DNA of 54,759 bases from DATJFH01 sp035495815 (lineage in GTDB: Bacteria; Acidobacteriota; Terriglobia; Bryobacterales; Bryobacteraceae), in the NCBI GenBank assembly GCA_035495815.1, contig DATJFH010000013.1, positions 1 through 54,759 of the forward strand, given 5' to 3'. A program made the position numbers and the translations under genes. The notes below the pieces were generated by a model that saw only the letters and a program-made list of their open reading frames with translations, was not told the origin of the DNA and did not search any database. This document shows positions 45,124-54,467 of the stretch, piece after piece; positions within the stretch are counted from its first letter, which is position 1, and the number at the start of each line of letters is the position of its first letter.

Positions 45124-46635
45124 CTACCCCAGCGCCGCCAGCGCTTCGCCCGTCTTCTGTTCCACGTCGGCATGTAGGCTCGCGCCGTGCGAATCCATGG
45201 TCACGATGGCGGCGAAATTGTTCACCCGCAGATGCCACATCGCTTCCGGGATGCCGAACTCCATGAGGTGGACGCCGAGCACGCGCTGCACGGTCCGCGA
45301 ATAATATTGCGCCGCGCCGCCGATCCCGTTCAGGTATACGGCGCCGGCCTCTTTCAGCGCGGCCAGCGTTTTCGCGCCCATCCCCCCCTTGCCTACCACG
45401 GCTCGCACGCCATACCTCTTGATGACGTCCGCCTGGTAGGGCTCTTCGCGGCTGCTGGTGGTGGGACCGGCGGCTTTCACGCTCCACTCACCGCCGTTGT
45501 TCAGCATCACGGGACCGCAGTGGTAGAGCACCGCGCCGTGCAGGTCGACCGGCGGGGGGTTCTTCATCAGGTAGGCGTGGACCTGGTCGCGGCCGGTGTA
45601 CATCTCCCCGGTGATGAGCACGACGTCGCCGACGCGCAAAGCGCGCACTACTTCCTCGGTCAGCGGCGGCGTGAGGATCACCTCGCGGCCGGTGAGCGGA
45701 AAGCCTTCGCCCCGCGCCATGCGCTCGACCTGGCGGTCCGGGTCGCGATAGAGCCACCGGGTGATGGCTCCGCTGGCGGCGTCGACGCGGATTCCCAGCC
45801 GGCGGAAGGCCCAGCAGTCGTAGGCGACCGAGACGAAGAAGCTGGCTGGAAGGCGGTTGGCGGCCATGATCTTGCATCCGATCAACGATGCATTTCCGCC
45901 GAATCCCATGGCTCCGATGCCGAGGCGGTTGGCTTCCTCCATGACTTCGGCTTCGAGCTTGGCCAGGGCGGGCTCCGGATTCACGTCGTCCAGCGTGCGG
46001 AAAAGCTGGTCCTTGGCCAGCAGGTAGCCGTGCGCGCGGTCGCTGCCGATGCAGACACCGACCGCGCCGGGCGCGCATCCCTGGCCCTGCGCCTGCCAGA
46101 CCGCGTGCAAGATGCACTTCCGCACTCCTTCGAGATTGCGGTCCGCCCGGCCGAGATGGTCCAGCGAACAGGGGACCGAGTACTGGATATTCTTGTTCTC
46201 GCAGCCGCCGCCCTTGAGGATGAGCTTGATCTCGATCTCCTCTTCCTCCCACTGCTCGAAGTGGATCACCGGGGTTTCCACGCCCAGGTTGTCGCCGCTG
46301 TTCCTTCCGGTCAGCGAATCGACCGAATTCGGCCGCAGCTTCCCGCGGCGGGTGGCTTCGGCCACCGCTTCCCGGATCGCCTTGCGGATGCGAAGCTGGT
46401 TCACTCCGACCGGTGTATGGACGACGAACGTGGGCATACCGGTGTCCTGGCAGATCGGGCCTTCGTCGTCGACTGCCATGTCGATGTTGGAAAGAATGAT
46501 ATTCAGGGCCTGCGCGGACTGCGTGTCCGGCGTCTCGGCGTCGGTGACGCGGGACATGGCCGCGCGGACGTCGGGCGGCAGATTGGTCGACGTCTGGGTA
46601 ATCAGTTCGAGCAGGCTGTTCGGGAGAAATTCCAT
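45124..46635 (-). CDS. fumA: Fumarate hydratase class I (4Fe-4S)
   Basis: The 503-residue protein combines the alpha and beta domains of class I fumarases in one chain. The N-terminal domain (about 1-290) has ICQDTGMPTF and GCAPGAVGVCIGSDRAHGY (cluster-ligand and substrate region) and LKGGGCENKN. The C-terminal domain (about 310-500) has VVGKGGMGAKTLAALK and GAAQYYSRTV. It hydrates fumarate to malate with an oxygen-sensitive 4Fe-4S cluster in the TCA cycle. Tartrate dehydratases share the fold but are usually two-subunit, so fumarase is preferred. The start ATG 46635 lies 74 bp from the divergent quinoprotein gene. Confidence 0.93.
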   Translation of the reverse strand: MEFLPNSLLELITQTSTNLPPDVRAAMSRVTDAETPDTQSAQALNIILSNIDMAVDDEGPICQDTGMPTFVVHTPVGVNQLRIRKAIREAVAEATRRGKLRPNSVDSLTGRNSGDNLGVETPVIHFEQWEEEEIEIKLILKGGGCENKNIQYSVPCSLDHLGRADRNLEGVRKCILHAVWQAQGQGCAPGAVGVCIGSDRAHGYLLAKDQLFRTLDDVNPEPALAKLEAEVMEEANRLGIGAMGFGGNASLIGCKIMAANRLPASFFVSVAYDCWAFRRLGIRVDAASGAITRWLYRDPDRQVERMARGEGFPLTGREVILTPPLTEEVVRALRVGDVVLITGEMYTGRDQVHAYLMKNPPPVDLHGAVLYHCGPVMLNNGGEWSVKAAGPTTSSREEPYQADVIKRYGVRAVVGKGGMGAKTLAALKEAGAVYLNGIGGAAQYYSRTVQRVLGVHLMEFGIPEAMWHLRVNNFAAIVTMDSHGASLHADVEQKTGEALAALG

Positions 46636-46709
46636 AGATTCATTCTAGACGAGGCGGCCGCGGCACGCCTTCGGCTTTCCTGGGCCGCTGACGCGCTATA
46701 AATGTTCTT

Positions 46710-48587
46710 ATGCCATTCGAATTGCGCCGACGTGATTTCCTCCAGGGGATGGCCGCGAGCCTCGGGTTGCCGGCCGCCGCCGCCGGCGCATCCGGCGGGT
46801 GGAATTACTACGGCGGTGACCAGCAGGCCACCCATTACTCCCCGCTGAGCCAGATTACTTCCGCAAACGTCTCCCAGCTGAAGGTGGCCTGGGTTCATCA
46901 CAGCGCGCCGGCGGACTCACGCTACCGCGGATCGGTGGAATGCACGCCGCTCGTGATCGACGGCGTGATGTACATCATCGGATCGGACCTGCTGGTCCAG
47001 GCGCTCGACGCGGCCACCGGCAAGCTGCTCTGGACGCATACTCCGGCGGCCGTCCCGGGCAGCCGCGCCGGCCGAGGCGTCAGCCGCGGTCTCACCTACT
47101 GGAAGAGCGGCGCCGGGGAGCGCATCTATGCCCCCGTGCAGAACCGGATCTGGTGTCTGAACGCGAAGACCGGGAAGGTCATCGAAACCTTCGGCGAGAA
47201 CGGCGCGATCAACCTGGAAAAAGACGTGGACCGGGAGCTCAACGGCTCGTCGGTCGTGGCCACGACGCCCGGCGCCATCTTTCAGGATCTGCTGATCCTC
47301 AGCACCCGCACCGAAGAAGGGCCGCGTCCGGCCGCTCCGGGGCATATTCGCGCTTATGACGCACGGACGGGTAAGCGGCGCTGGATCTTCCACACCATTC
47401 CGCATCCCGGCGAGTTCGGCCACGACACCTGGCCCGCGGACGCCTGGAAAACGGTGGGAGGGGCCAACTGCTGGGGCGGAATGAGCGTGGACGAGAAGCG
47501 CGGCATGGTGTTCCTTTCCACCGGGTCGCCGACTTTCGATTTTTACGGCGGCGACAGGGTGGGCGCGAACCTGTTCGGCAATTCCATCCTGGCGCTCAAC
47601 GCCGAGACCGGAAAGCGCGTCTGGCACTTTCAGACCGTCCACCACGACCTGTGGGATTACGATATTCCGTGCCAGCCCACGCTGGTCAGCATCACCCACA
47701 ACGGACGCAGAACGGACGCCGTAGCGCAGGTCTCGAAGACCGGATGGGTCTACCTGTTCGACCGCGCTTCCGGACGTCCGCTGTACCCGATCGAGGAACG
47801 GCCCGTGCCGCAGTCGGACCTGCCCGGAGAGAAGACTTACGCCACGCAGCCGTTCCCCACAAATCCGCCGCCGTTCTCGCGGCAGGGGATCTCGCGCGAC
47901 GATCTGACCGACATCTCCCCCGAGGCGCGGGCCTACGTGCTGGAGCAGCTCAAAGACTTCCGCTTCGGACCCATGTTCACGCCGCCCGGCGGACGCGAGA
48001 CCATCGTCCTGCCCGGCTATCACGGCGGCGCGCTGTGGGGCGGCGCCAGTTTCGATCCCGATACCGAATGGCTATACGTCAACCACAACGAAATTCCGTG
48101 GAGCACGTCGATGTACGAAGCCCGGAAGGGGGCGGGCTACCGTTACGATTTTTCCGGGTACAAGCGCAACGTGGATCAGAACGGATATCCGGTCATCCGC
48201 CCGCCGTGGGGGCGCATATCGGCGATCGATTTGAAGAACTGCCGGATCGCCTGGCAGGCCGCGCACGGAGAGTTCAAAGCGCTTACGAAACGCGGAGTGC
48301 CGCGTACGGGAACCTACATTCGCGGGGGAAACATCGCGACCAAAGGCGGCGTCGTGTTCGGAGCGGGGACGCTCGACAGCGTGTTCCGGGCGTACGATTC
48401 GAAAACCGGCAAGGTATTGTGGGAGACATATCTCGGAGGAGGCGTCTTCGCCACGCCGAGCACCTACATGGTCAACGGAAAGCAGTTCGTCGTGGCTCCG
48501 GTGAGCGACGACATGAATCCGGAAGAATCGAAGGAGGCGGGTCCCTACCGGATCGGGGACTTTGTCGCTTTCGCGCTGCCAGGCTGA
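46710..48587 (+). CDS. Tat-exported PQQ-dependent beta-propeller dehydrogenase
   Basis: The 625-residue protein starts with a Tat signal (ELRRRDFLQGMAASLG). An eight-bladed PQQ-type propeller follows, with blade motifs such as ALDAATGKLLWTHTP, CLNAKTGKVIETFGENGAIN, ALNAETGKRVWHFQTVHHDL and YDSKTGKVLWETYLGGG. The region WDYDIPCQPTLV and GGAASF-type strands resemble membrane-type glucose/alcohol quinoproteins. It has no heme motif of its own. The following gene, overlapping by TGATG, encodes a pentaheme cytochrome that could take the electrons. It oxidises an alcohol or sugar in the periplasm, but the substrate is unknown. The first in-frame ATG after the fumarase gap is used. Confidence 0.9.
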   Translation: MPFELRRRDFLQGMAASLGLPAAAAGASGGWNYYGGDQQATHYSPLSQITSANVSQLKVAWVHHSAPADSRYRGSVECTPLVIDGVMYIIGSDLLVQALDAATGKLLWTHTPAAVPGSRAGRGVSRGLTYWKSGAGERIYAPVQNRIWCLNAKTGKVIETFGENGAINLEKDVDRELNGSSVVATTPGAIFQDLLILSTRTEEGPRPAAPGHIRAYDARTGKRRWIFHTIPHPGEFGHDTWPADAWKTVGGANCWGGMSVDEKRGMVFLSTGSPTFDFYGGDRVGANLFGNSILALNAETGKRVWHFQTVHHDLWDYDIPCQPTLVSITHNGRRTDAVAQVSKTGWVYLFDRASGRPLYPIEERPVPQSDLPGEKTYATQPFPTNPPPFSRQGISRDDLTDISPEARAYVLEQLKDFRFGPMFTPPGGRETIVLPGYHGGALWGGASFDPDTEWLYVNHNEIPWSTSMYEARKGAGYRYDFSGYKRNVDQNGYPVIRPPWGRISAIDLKNCRIAWQAAHGEFKALTKRGVPRTGTYIRGGNIATKGGVVFGAGTLDSVFRAYDSKTGKVLWETYLGGGVFATPSTYMVNGKQFVVAPVSDDMNPEESKEAGPYRIGDFVAFALPG

Positions 48588-49093
48588 TGAGGATCCTGGC
48601 GGTTGTTCTGAGCGGCGCCGCATTATGGGGTCAGCAGGCGATGCCTCCGCCCAAGCCGTTCACACCTTCGCCCGCGCCGGAGCAGCCCATCCCGTTCAAC
48701 CATAAGACGCACGCGGGCGCGAGCCTCAAGTGCCTGGACTGCCATGCGATCAGGCCGCCGGGAGATCGAGCCGGGCTGCCCACGGAGTCTGTCTGCATGG
48801 GCTGCCACGCGACCATCAAAAAAGATTCGCCGCCCATCGTCAAGCTGGCCGGGTACGCAAGGCGGAAAACGCCGGTCCCGTGGGTGCGAATATACAAGCT
48901 GCCGAAGATGGTCTACTTCTCGCACCAGGTCCATCACAATCAGGCAGGAGTCGATTGCGCCGTCTGCCACGGGCCGGTCGCTGAGCGAGCCGCGCTCGGA
49001 CAGGAGAAGTCCATTGCCATGGTGGAATGCATGAAGTGTCACGATCAATACAAGGCGTCGAACAAATGCGACTTATGCCACGATTCCCACTGA
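48587..49093 (+). CDS. Periplasmic pentaheme c-type cytochrome
   Basis: The 168-residue protein has a short signal peptide (MRILAVVLSGAALWGQQ), then a Pro-rich linker and five CxxCH heme sites: CLDCH, CMGCH, CAVCH, CMKCH and CDLCH. Extra histidines (PFNHKTHAG, FSHQVHHNQ) can serve as the distal ligands of bis-His hemes, as in cytochrome c7/c3-type proteins. The ATG shares bases with the stop of the quinoprotein gene (TGATG), so translation is coupled. The likely role is to carry electrons from the quinoprotein to a membrane or extracellular acceptor. The number of hemes in this short chain makes it a true multiheme cytochrome. Confidence 0.93.
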   Translation: MRILAVVLSGAALWGQQAMPPPKPFTPSPAPEQPIPFNHKTHAGASLKCLDCHAIRPPGDRAGLPTESVCMGCHATIKKDSPPIVKLAGYARRKTPVPWVRIYKLPKMVYFSHQVHHNQAGVDCAVCHGPVAERAALGQEKSIAMVECMKCHDQYKASNKCDLCHDSH

Positions 49094-49129
49094 GTACCGG
49101 CGTCAGGCGGCTTCGGCGCACTTCCTCTT

Positions 49130-49339
49130 TTATGACTTTTTCTTCCTGGGTACCTTGGCGCCGGACCTTCGCGCCTCATTGAGGGCGATCGCCACGGCCT
49201 GCTTGCGGCTCTTCACCTTCTTGCCGCTGCCGGACTTCAGCGTGCCCTGCTTGTGTTCCTTCATGACCTTATGAATCTTGCGCTTCCCTTTGCTACTCGT
49301 GCGGGATGTCGAATGAGAGTGGGATGATTTCGTTGCCAT
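49130..49339 (-). CDS. Small basic DUF6496-type protein
   Basis: The 69-residue protein is Lys/Ser-rich and fits the DUF6496 family: KIHKVMKEHKQGTLKSGSG, then KVKSRKQAVAIALNEARRSG and AKVPRKKK. Function is unknown; the composition suggests nucleic-acid binding. The ATG at 49339 follows a GGGAGGGAG sequence. The gene converges with the cytochrome gene. Relatives are often found beside stress and DNA-repair genes, matching the operon that starts 270 bp away on the same strand. Confidence 0.85.
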   Translation of the reverse strand: MATKSSHSHSTSRTSSKGKRKIHKVMKEHKQGTLKSGSGKKVKSRKQAVAIALNEARRSGAKVPRKKKS

Positions 49340-49612
49340 GACTATTCTCCCTCCCTGGCCCATGTCGGGAATCTCCTCGGGAGATTTGACGAACGGGCCG
49401 CTAACACATGGTCAGCAATTTCGGCTCCAGCTCCACCCAACGGCGAGGAACGTGAGGGTCAAGGAGCATGAAGCGAGAAGCTGTCCAGCCGCACGGCAAC
49501 GACAAACGGTACACCCGGCGCGACAAGGCGAAAGGTCAGGGAGACCGGGGCGATCAGAAGCGCAGTTAGCAGAAAACAGGAACCATTGGCCGACGTCGGG
49601 ATACGACGGTCC

Positions 49613-51328
49613 TTATCTTTTGAACAGGCCGTGAAGTTTTTGCCAAGGCCTGCTGTTGAGAACGGCAGATTTTGCCAAACCTGCCCGGCGAGCCTGATCC
49701 AGTCCGCGCCGCACCAACTGCAGTTCACCCATGCTATGAGAGTCCGTGTTGACCGCGATCAGAACCCCCGCGGCGGCGGCGCGTCGCGCATTGCCGGCGG
49801 ATAAATCCAGCCGGTCGGGACTCGAGTTGATCTCGAAAAAACAGCCGTTCCGGCGAGCCTGCTCGATGATACGGTCAAGGTCGATCTCGTAGCCGGGACG
49901 TTTTAGCAGCAGGCGACCGGTAGGGTGGCCAAGGATATTGAAATAGCGGTTGTCCATGGCCCGCACGATCCGCTCCGTCTGTTGTTCCCGGTTCAGTCCG
50001 AAGCGCGAATGGATCGAACAGACGGTGTAATCGAGTTCCTTCAGCAACTCATCCGGATAATCCAGCGAGCCGTCGGCCAGAATATCCACCTCCGCAGACT
50101 TGAGGATTCGAATACCGCCGCTCTTGGCGTTCAGCTTGTCGATATAACGGATCTGCCGCCAAAGATCCTCCACGGAGACGCCGCGGGCGATCTTGAGGCT
50201 CTGCGAATGGTCGGAAATCCCGACATATTCATAGCCGCGTTCATGCGCCGCAGCCGCCATCTGCTCGATGGAATGCGCGCCGTCGCTCGACGTGGAGTGC
50301 GCATGCAATTCGCCGCGGATGTCGGCGGCCGTCACCAGTTCCGGAAGCGCATTCTTCCCGGCAAGTTCGACTTCATCGTAGCCCTCACGTAGTTCCGGCT
50401 CGATATACGCCAGGCCGAACTTGCGATAGAAGGCGGTTTCAGTGGTGAAGGTCGTATTCCCGGAAAGCGAGGTCAGTCTTCCGGTAACCGCCTGCAGGAT
50501 TTTCAGATGGGCTTCGGACCCTGTCTCCATGACCAGACAAAGGCCCCATGCGGGCGCGGAACAAAGCCGCAGCCGCAAGGTGATGCCGGCGGCAAGGGCA
50601 AAGATCGCGCCGTCGGGGGATGACTCAAGCAGCTCGGTCCGTCCGCCATAACGCTGCATTCTCCTGACTACGGCGGGAAAATCATCCGTCTCGATCACGA
50701 AGGCGATCTCCTCGACGACCTCGACGCGCCGGCGGCAGGCGCCCACGACCTGGACGGTCTTCACTGCGCATTTCGCGAGCAGGAACTCTTCGATCGCATC
50801 CCGCAGCTCGTCGGCGCGGTACAGCAGCATCGCGTTCGGGACCGATAAGCCCTGGCGGACATGCTGCGCCATGCGAAGGCCGAGCATCGATTCGATCTCG
50901 CCGCTTTCCAGTTTTTCGCGCAGCGACTCTATGGAGGAAATCCGGAGTTTCTTGTAAACCCGCAGAACCCGCCTGGGATCGAGCCGGGGATAGTCGGCGA
51001 GGCTCGCGACCTCGGGCGACGCCTGGCCGCGCAGCGTGTCCAGTTTCCTGAGTTTTCCGGTCAGGACGATTTCCCGGATTGCGCTCGCAATCGCCGCGCC
51101 GATGCCGGGAAAGTGGGTCAGATTGGCGTCTTCCTTGACAAGCTCATCGAGACTATCGGGGAGCGAACGGATTCTTGCCGCTGCGCGGAGGTAGGCCTTC
51201 ACCTTGTACGGATTTTCTTTCTGAGTCGAGAGCAGCTGAGCCAGGCCTGCCAGGCGGTCCGCGATCTCCGCGTTGCTGAGCGCGGAGGGTGTCTGCGCCG
51301 TGGACTGTGCTTCTTCGTGAGGCTCCAT
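49613..51328 (-). CDS. polX: PolX-family protein with decayed polymerase site and intact PHP domain
   Basis: The 571-residue protein has a bacterial PolX layout. Two N-terminal HhH-type regions (about 15-165) include FPGIGAAIASAIREI. A nucleotidyltransferase region (about 190-320) and a C-terminal PHP domain (about 335-560) follow. In the polymerase region the Gly-Ser motif is altered (GACRR, 196-200) and the metal-binding Asp-x-Asp of active PolX is replaced by EEIAF (206-210). The PHP metal ligands are kept: ELHAHSTSSDG, GISDHSQSL, KSAEVDI, CSIHSRF, GHPTGR and NTDSHS. It is therefore likely a nuclease or phosphatase without polymerase activity. It is 5 bp from the hydrolase gene and part of the operon with ligD. 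Confidence 0.88.
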   Translation of the reverse strand: MEPHEEAQSTAQTPSALSNAEIADRLAGLAQLLSTQKENPYKVKAYLRAAARIRSLPDSLDELVKEDANLTHFPGIGAAIASAIREIVLTGKLRKLDTLRGQASPEVASLADYPRLDPRRVLRVYKKLRISSIESLREKLESGEIESMLGLRMAQHVRQGLSVPNAMLLYRADELRDAIEEFLLAKCAVKTVQVVGACRRRVEVVEEIAFVIETDDFPAVVRRMQRYGGRTELLESSPDGAIFALAAGITLRLRLCSAPAWGLCLVMETGSEAHLKILQAVTGRLTSLSGNTTFTTETAFYRKFGLAYIEPELREGYDEVELAGKNALPELVTAADIRGELHAHSTSSDGAHSIEQMAAAAHERGYEYVGISDHSQSLKIARGVSVEDLWRQIRYIDKLNAKSGGIRILKSAEVDILADGSLDYPDELLKELDYTVCSIHSRFGLNREQQTERIVRAMDNRYFNILGHPTGRLLLKRPGYEIDLDRIIEQARRNGCFFEINSSPDRLDLSAGNARRAAAAGVLIAVNTDSHSMGELQLVRRGLDQARRAGLAKSAVLNSRPWQKLHGLFKR

Positions 51329-51333
51329 GACCG

Positions 51334-51945
51334 TTAGGCCTTCGATCGTTTCCCGCGGCTTTCGCTACGAAGCTCGCCCACGCCAAGCGAAGGGGACGCG
51401 ACCACGGATGCGCATGTCATCTCTCTTATATGTTCAATCGCCTGTTCATGCTCCCGGCGGGTCCGCGCCGCCGAACAGTCGGATGGAACATACAGGCTGA
51501 AATTGCGCATCTTCGCGTCATGGGCCGTGCAGAGGATGCAGCTGTTCGTCGCGACCCCCGTGAGGATCAGCGATCTGGCGCCCAGATAATGCAGCAGGAT
51601 CTCGAGCGGCGTCTGGAAAAAGGCCGAATGCATCGGCTTGAGCACGAAGTAATCCTCTTCGTCGGGTCGCAGCGGTTCGACGAAGGGCCTGCCCGCGCAA
51701 TGCGGCGCAAGGCAGCTTGTCACCAGGCTTTTCGCGTCGGACCGCCACTGCCCGAAATTATCGTTCACGTAAATGGCGGGAATGCCCGCGCGCCGGCACC
51801 GCTGCTTGAGTTTGGCCAGACGACCAGCCACGGGCAGCGCATTCGTCAGGATCTTGTCGCCGTCCGGAAAGTCGAAATGGTTTACGACGTCAATGAGGAT
51901 CAAGGCGACGGATGATTTGTGACGCGTGTTATTGTTGTCGGGCAT
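51334..51945 (-). CDS. Isochorismatase-like cysteine hydrolase
   Basis: The 203-residue protein carries the triad of the isochorismatase-like family: Asp in ALILIDVVNHFDF, Lys in FVLKPMHSAF and Cys in LTGVATNSCIL. The family includes nicotinamidases, N-carbamoylsarcosine amidases and isochorismatases; this one cannot be assigned further. Relatives are frequent beside LigD-type genes. I start at the methionine at 51945, which follows an AGAGGAAA ribosome site, not at the upstream in-frame start at 51972. The gene lies 40 bp from ligD and 5 bp from polX in the same operon. Confidence 0.88.
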   Translation of the reverse strand: MPDNNNTRHKSSVALILIDVVNHFDFPDGDKILTNALPVAGRLAKLKQRCRRAGIPAIYVNDNFGQWRSDAKSLVTSCLAPHCAGRPFVEPLRPDEEDYFVLKPMHSAFFQTPLEILLHYLGARSLILTGVATNSCILCTAHDAKMRNFSLYVPSDCSAARTRREHEQAIEHIREMTCASVVASPSLGVGELRSESRGKRSKA

Positions 51946-51985
51946 TCCGGCTTTCCTCTGGGAGAACAGCAATGCCCGCGGCCGG

Positions 51986-54466
51986 TCATGAGGGGAGCAC
52001 CTGACCTTTGGGCTTTGTCGGCGGCTTCCGGTGTTTCAGCCGCTTCAGCACGTCCGTCATCGTGAACGCGCTGGCGGATTTGAGGCCTTTCAGCTCATCC
52101 CACGCCAGCGGGACCGCGACGGGAGCGCCGGGACGAGCGCGCACACCGTAATCCGCGATCGCAGTCGCCGTGTAGTCGTTGCGGAAATAATCGATGAAGA
52201 TTTTTCCCGTGCGTTTTGCCTTGCTCATGGTGGCCACGTAAGCCTCCGGCGTTGCCGACACCATCTCTTCGGCAACGGCGGCGCCGAAGGCCTTCACCTC
52301 GGGCCAGCGATTCTTGCCAGCCAGCGGCACGGTCACATGCAGTCCTTTGCCGCCGGTGCATTTGAGGCTGCTTTCAAGTCCCTTGCGCTCGAGTCGCTGC
52401 CGCAGGTCCGCGGCCGCGAGCCTCAGGGCTTCGAAGGGAACGTCAGTCGCGGGATCAAGATCCAGGATCAGGCGGTCGGGATAGTCGATCGCATCGACCG
52501 AGGCGCCCCAGGGATGGATCTCGATCGCGCCCATCTGAATGATTTCCAGCAGGCCTTTTTCATCGTCGATATAGAGGTATTCATAGCGCTTGCCTTTGTG
52601 CCGGAACTCGAAGGGACGGACGTCCTTGCCGAGGCCCCTGCCCGGGCTGCGCTGAAAAAAGCACTCCTTTCCGTCAATGCCGGAGGGACAGCGCAGCAGG
52701 CTGAGCGGGTGACGCGCGATGCGCGGCAGCATGAAAGGCGCGACGGCAGCATGATATTCCGCGAGCGCGCCTTTGGTGACGAGTCCTGTCTCCGAAATGA
52801 CCCGGTCGGGATGGCTGATGCGGACGCCGGCGGCCACCAGCACGCCGGGCTTTTCAGCATGGGGAGCGGGAGAGGCCGGAATGTCGGACTTCATTGGTTT
52901 CTCCTTATTCACCTCGGCCGCATCTTTGTCTTGGCGGAGGCCTTGAAAGGAAGGATGGCGGATCCGTCCGTCGTCCGTCCATTCGGTGAAGGCGACTTCG
53001 CAGAGGAGCTCGGGCGTAACCCAGTGCACGGCGTGCCATTCGGCGGAGCCCATGCCCTTGGTCTCGGCGCGGGTCAGGATCGGCCTGGCGCATTCGATCC
53101 TGCGCAAACGTTCGGCCAGTTCACGCGCGCTCTGCATCGTGAAGCCAGTGCCCACTTTCCCGGCATATTTCAGAGCGCCGTCTTTCCTGTAACCGAGATA
53201 GAGCGCCCCGATGGCACGCTCGCCGCTCTTCGCACTGCTGTACCCGACAATGATGAATTCCTGGCGCAGGCTGCATTTGACCTTGAGCCATGTCTTTTGC
53301 CGGCCGGCGACATATGGCGCGTCACTCCGCTTGGAAACGATGCCTTCGAGGCTCTTGGCGCAGGCCTGTTCATACATCTCCGCGCCATCTACCGCAAAGT
53401 GCTCGCTATAGCGAAGGAAGGATTGCTTTGGGTTCGCCAGCAACGCCTGGAGCGCCTCCTTGCGTTCGGTTAGAGACAGCCGGGTCAGGTCGTTGCCGTC
53501 GAGATGCAGGAGGTCAAAGCCATAGGCGACGATCCGTTCCGGATGTCCACCCCCGCCGAGCGCCGCCTGCAGCGCTTGAAAACTGCTCTTGCCTTCAGAA
53601 TCGAGGAGGACGGCTTCCATGTCCAGAACGGCGGAATCCACCTTCAATTTCTGCAGCGCCGAAGCGATGGCCGGGAAGCTTCCCGTCCAGTCGTTGCCGT
53701 TACGCGTGCGGAGGCGGGCCTCGCCGGCGGCGACGAACCCCAGCAGCCGGTAGCCGTCGAACTTGATCTCATGGACCCACGCCTCGCCTTCCGGCGCTTT
53801 ATCGACCAGCGTCGCCAGCTGTACTTCCGGATAGCGGTCCATGAGGCGCTTGAGCGTGGCAGCGGTTTTCGGATCCGGGTTGCGTCTTTTTGCCGGACTC
53901 ACGCCCTGCGCGATCTCCTCCATCGAACGGCCGGTGGTGACACTGGAAGCCAGCCTCTCCAGAAACGCGCCGTTCGAGCCAGGGATCGCGTCCTGATCCG
54001 CTTCTTTAATCAGCAGCCAGTTCTCGCGCTTGCCGCCGCCACGCATGCGGACGAGGTCCCAGCCGCCCTTGAGCCGCTCACCATGGAGTTCGAAGGTGAG
54101 ATGGCCTTTTTTCAGTCCGGCATGCGGATCGCCTTTCGGTTCCCACGTGCCGCGGTCCCAGAGCATCACCGTGCCGCCGCCATATTCGCCTTTCGGGATC
54201 GTTCCTTCGAAGGAACCGTAGGCGAGCGGATGATCTTCCGTCCGCACTGCCAGGCGCTTATCGGCCGGATCGAGGCTAGGCCCCTTGGTAACGGCCCAAC
54301 TGAGGAGCACGCCGTCGAGTTCCAGCCGGAAATCGTAATGGAGACGCGTCGCATCGTGTTTCTGGATCAGGTACGAAAGCTGCTTGTTCCGCGCGGTGAC
54401 TTTGCCGGGCGGCGGTTCGCCGGTCTTGCTGAAATCGCGCTTCCGGCGATATTCTTCGAGTGCCAT
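51986..54466 (-). CDS. ligD: LigD: 3'-phosphoesterase, ATP-dependent ligase and primase/polymerase
   Basis: The 826-residue protein has the PE-LIG-POL order. The phosphoesterase domain (about 30-165) has HDATRLHYDFRLELDG and YGSFEGTIPKGEYGGGTV. The ligase (about 205-515) has the nucleotide-accepting Lys235 in VHEIKFDGYR plus the OB-fold region. The polymerase (about 545-820) has DRLILDLDP (catalytic Asp-x-Asp) and CTGGKGLHVTVPL. In bacterial non-homologous end joining LigD works with Ku, which is not in the window. The ATG at 54466 lies one base after the SDR stop; a GTG at 54478 is an alternative. It is co-directional with the hydrolase and PolX genes, suggesting a stress-repair operon. Confidence 0.95.
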   Translation of the reverse strand: MALEEYRRKRDFSKTGEPPPGKVTARNKQLSYLIQKHDATRLHYDFRLELDGVLLSWAVTKGPSLDPADKRLAVRTEDHPLAYGSFEGTIPKGEYGGGTVMLWDRGTWEPKGDPHAGLKKGHLTFELHGERLKGGWDLVRMRGGGKRENWLLIKEADQDAIPGSNGAFLERLASSVTTGRSMEEIAQGVSPAKRRNPDPKTAATLKRLMDRYPEVQLATLVDKAPEGEAWVHEIKFDGYRLLGFVAAGEARLRTRNGNDWTGSFPAIASALQKLKVDSAVLDMEAVLLDSEGKSSFQALQAALGGGGHPERIVAYGFDLLHLDGNDLTRLSLTERKEALQALLANPKQSFLRYSEHFAVDGAEMYEQACAKSLEGIVSKRSDAPYVAGRQKTWLKVKCSLRQEFIIVGYSSAKSGERAIGALYLGYRKDGALKYAGKVGTGFTMQSARELAERLRRIECARPILTRAETKGMGSAEWHAVHWVTPELLCEVAFTEWTDDGRIRHPSFQGLRQDKDAAEVNKEKPMKSDIPASPAPHAEKPGVLVAAGVRISHPDRVISETGLVTKGALAEYHAAVAPFMLPRIARHPLSLLRCPSGIDGKECFFQRSPGRGLGKDVRPFEFRHKGKRYEYLYIDDEKGLLEIIQMGAIEIHPWGASVDAIDYPDRLILDLDPATDVPFEALRLAAADLRQRLERKGLESSLKCTGGKGLHVTVPLAGKNRWPEVKAFGAAVAEEMVSATPEAYVATMSKAKRTGKIFIDYFRNDYTATAIADYGVRARPGAPVAVPLAWDELKGLKSASAFTMTDVLKRLKHRKPPTKPKGQVLPS

Positions 54467-54467
54467 G

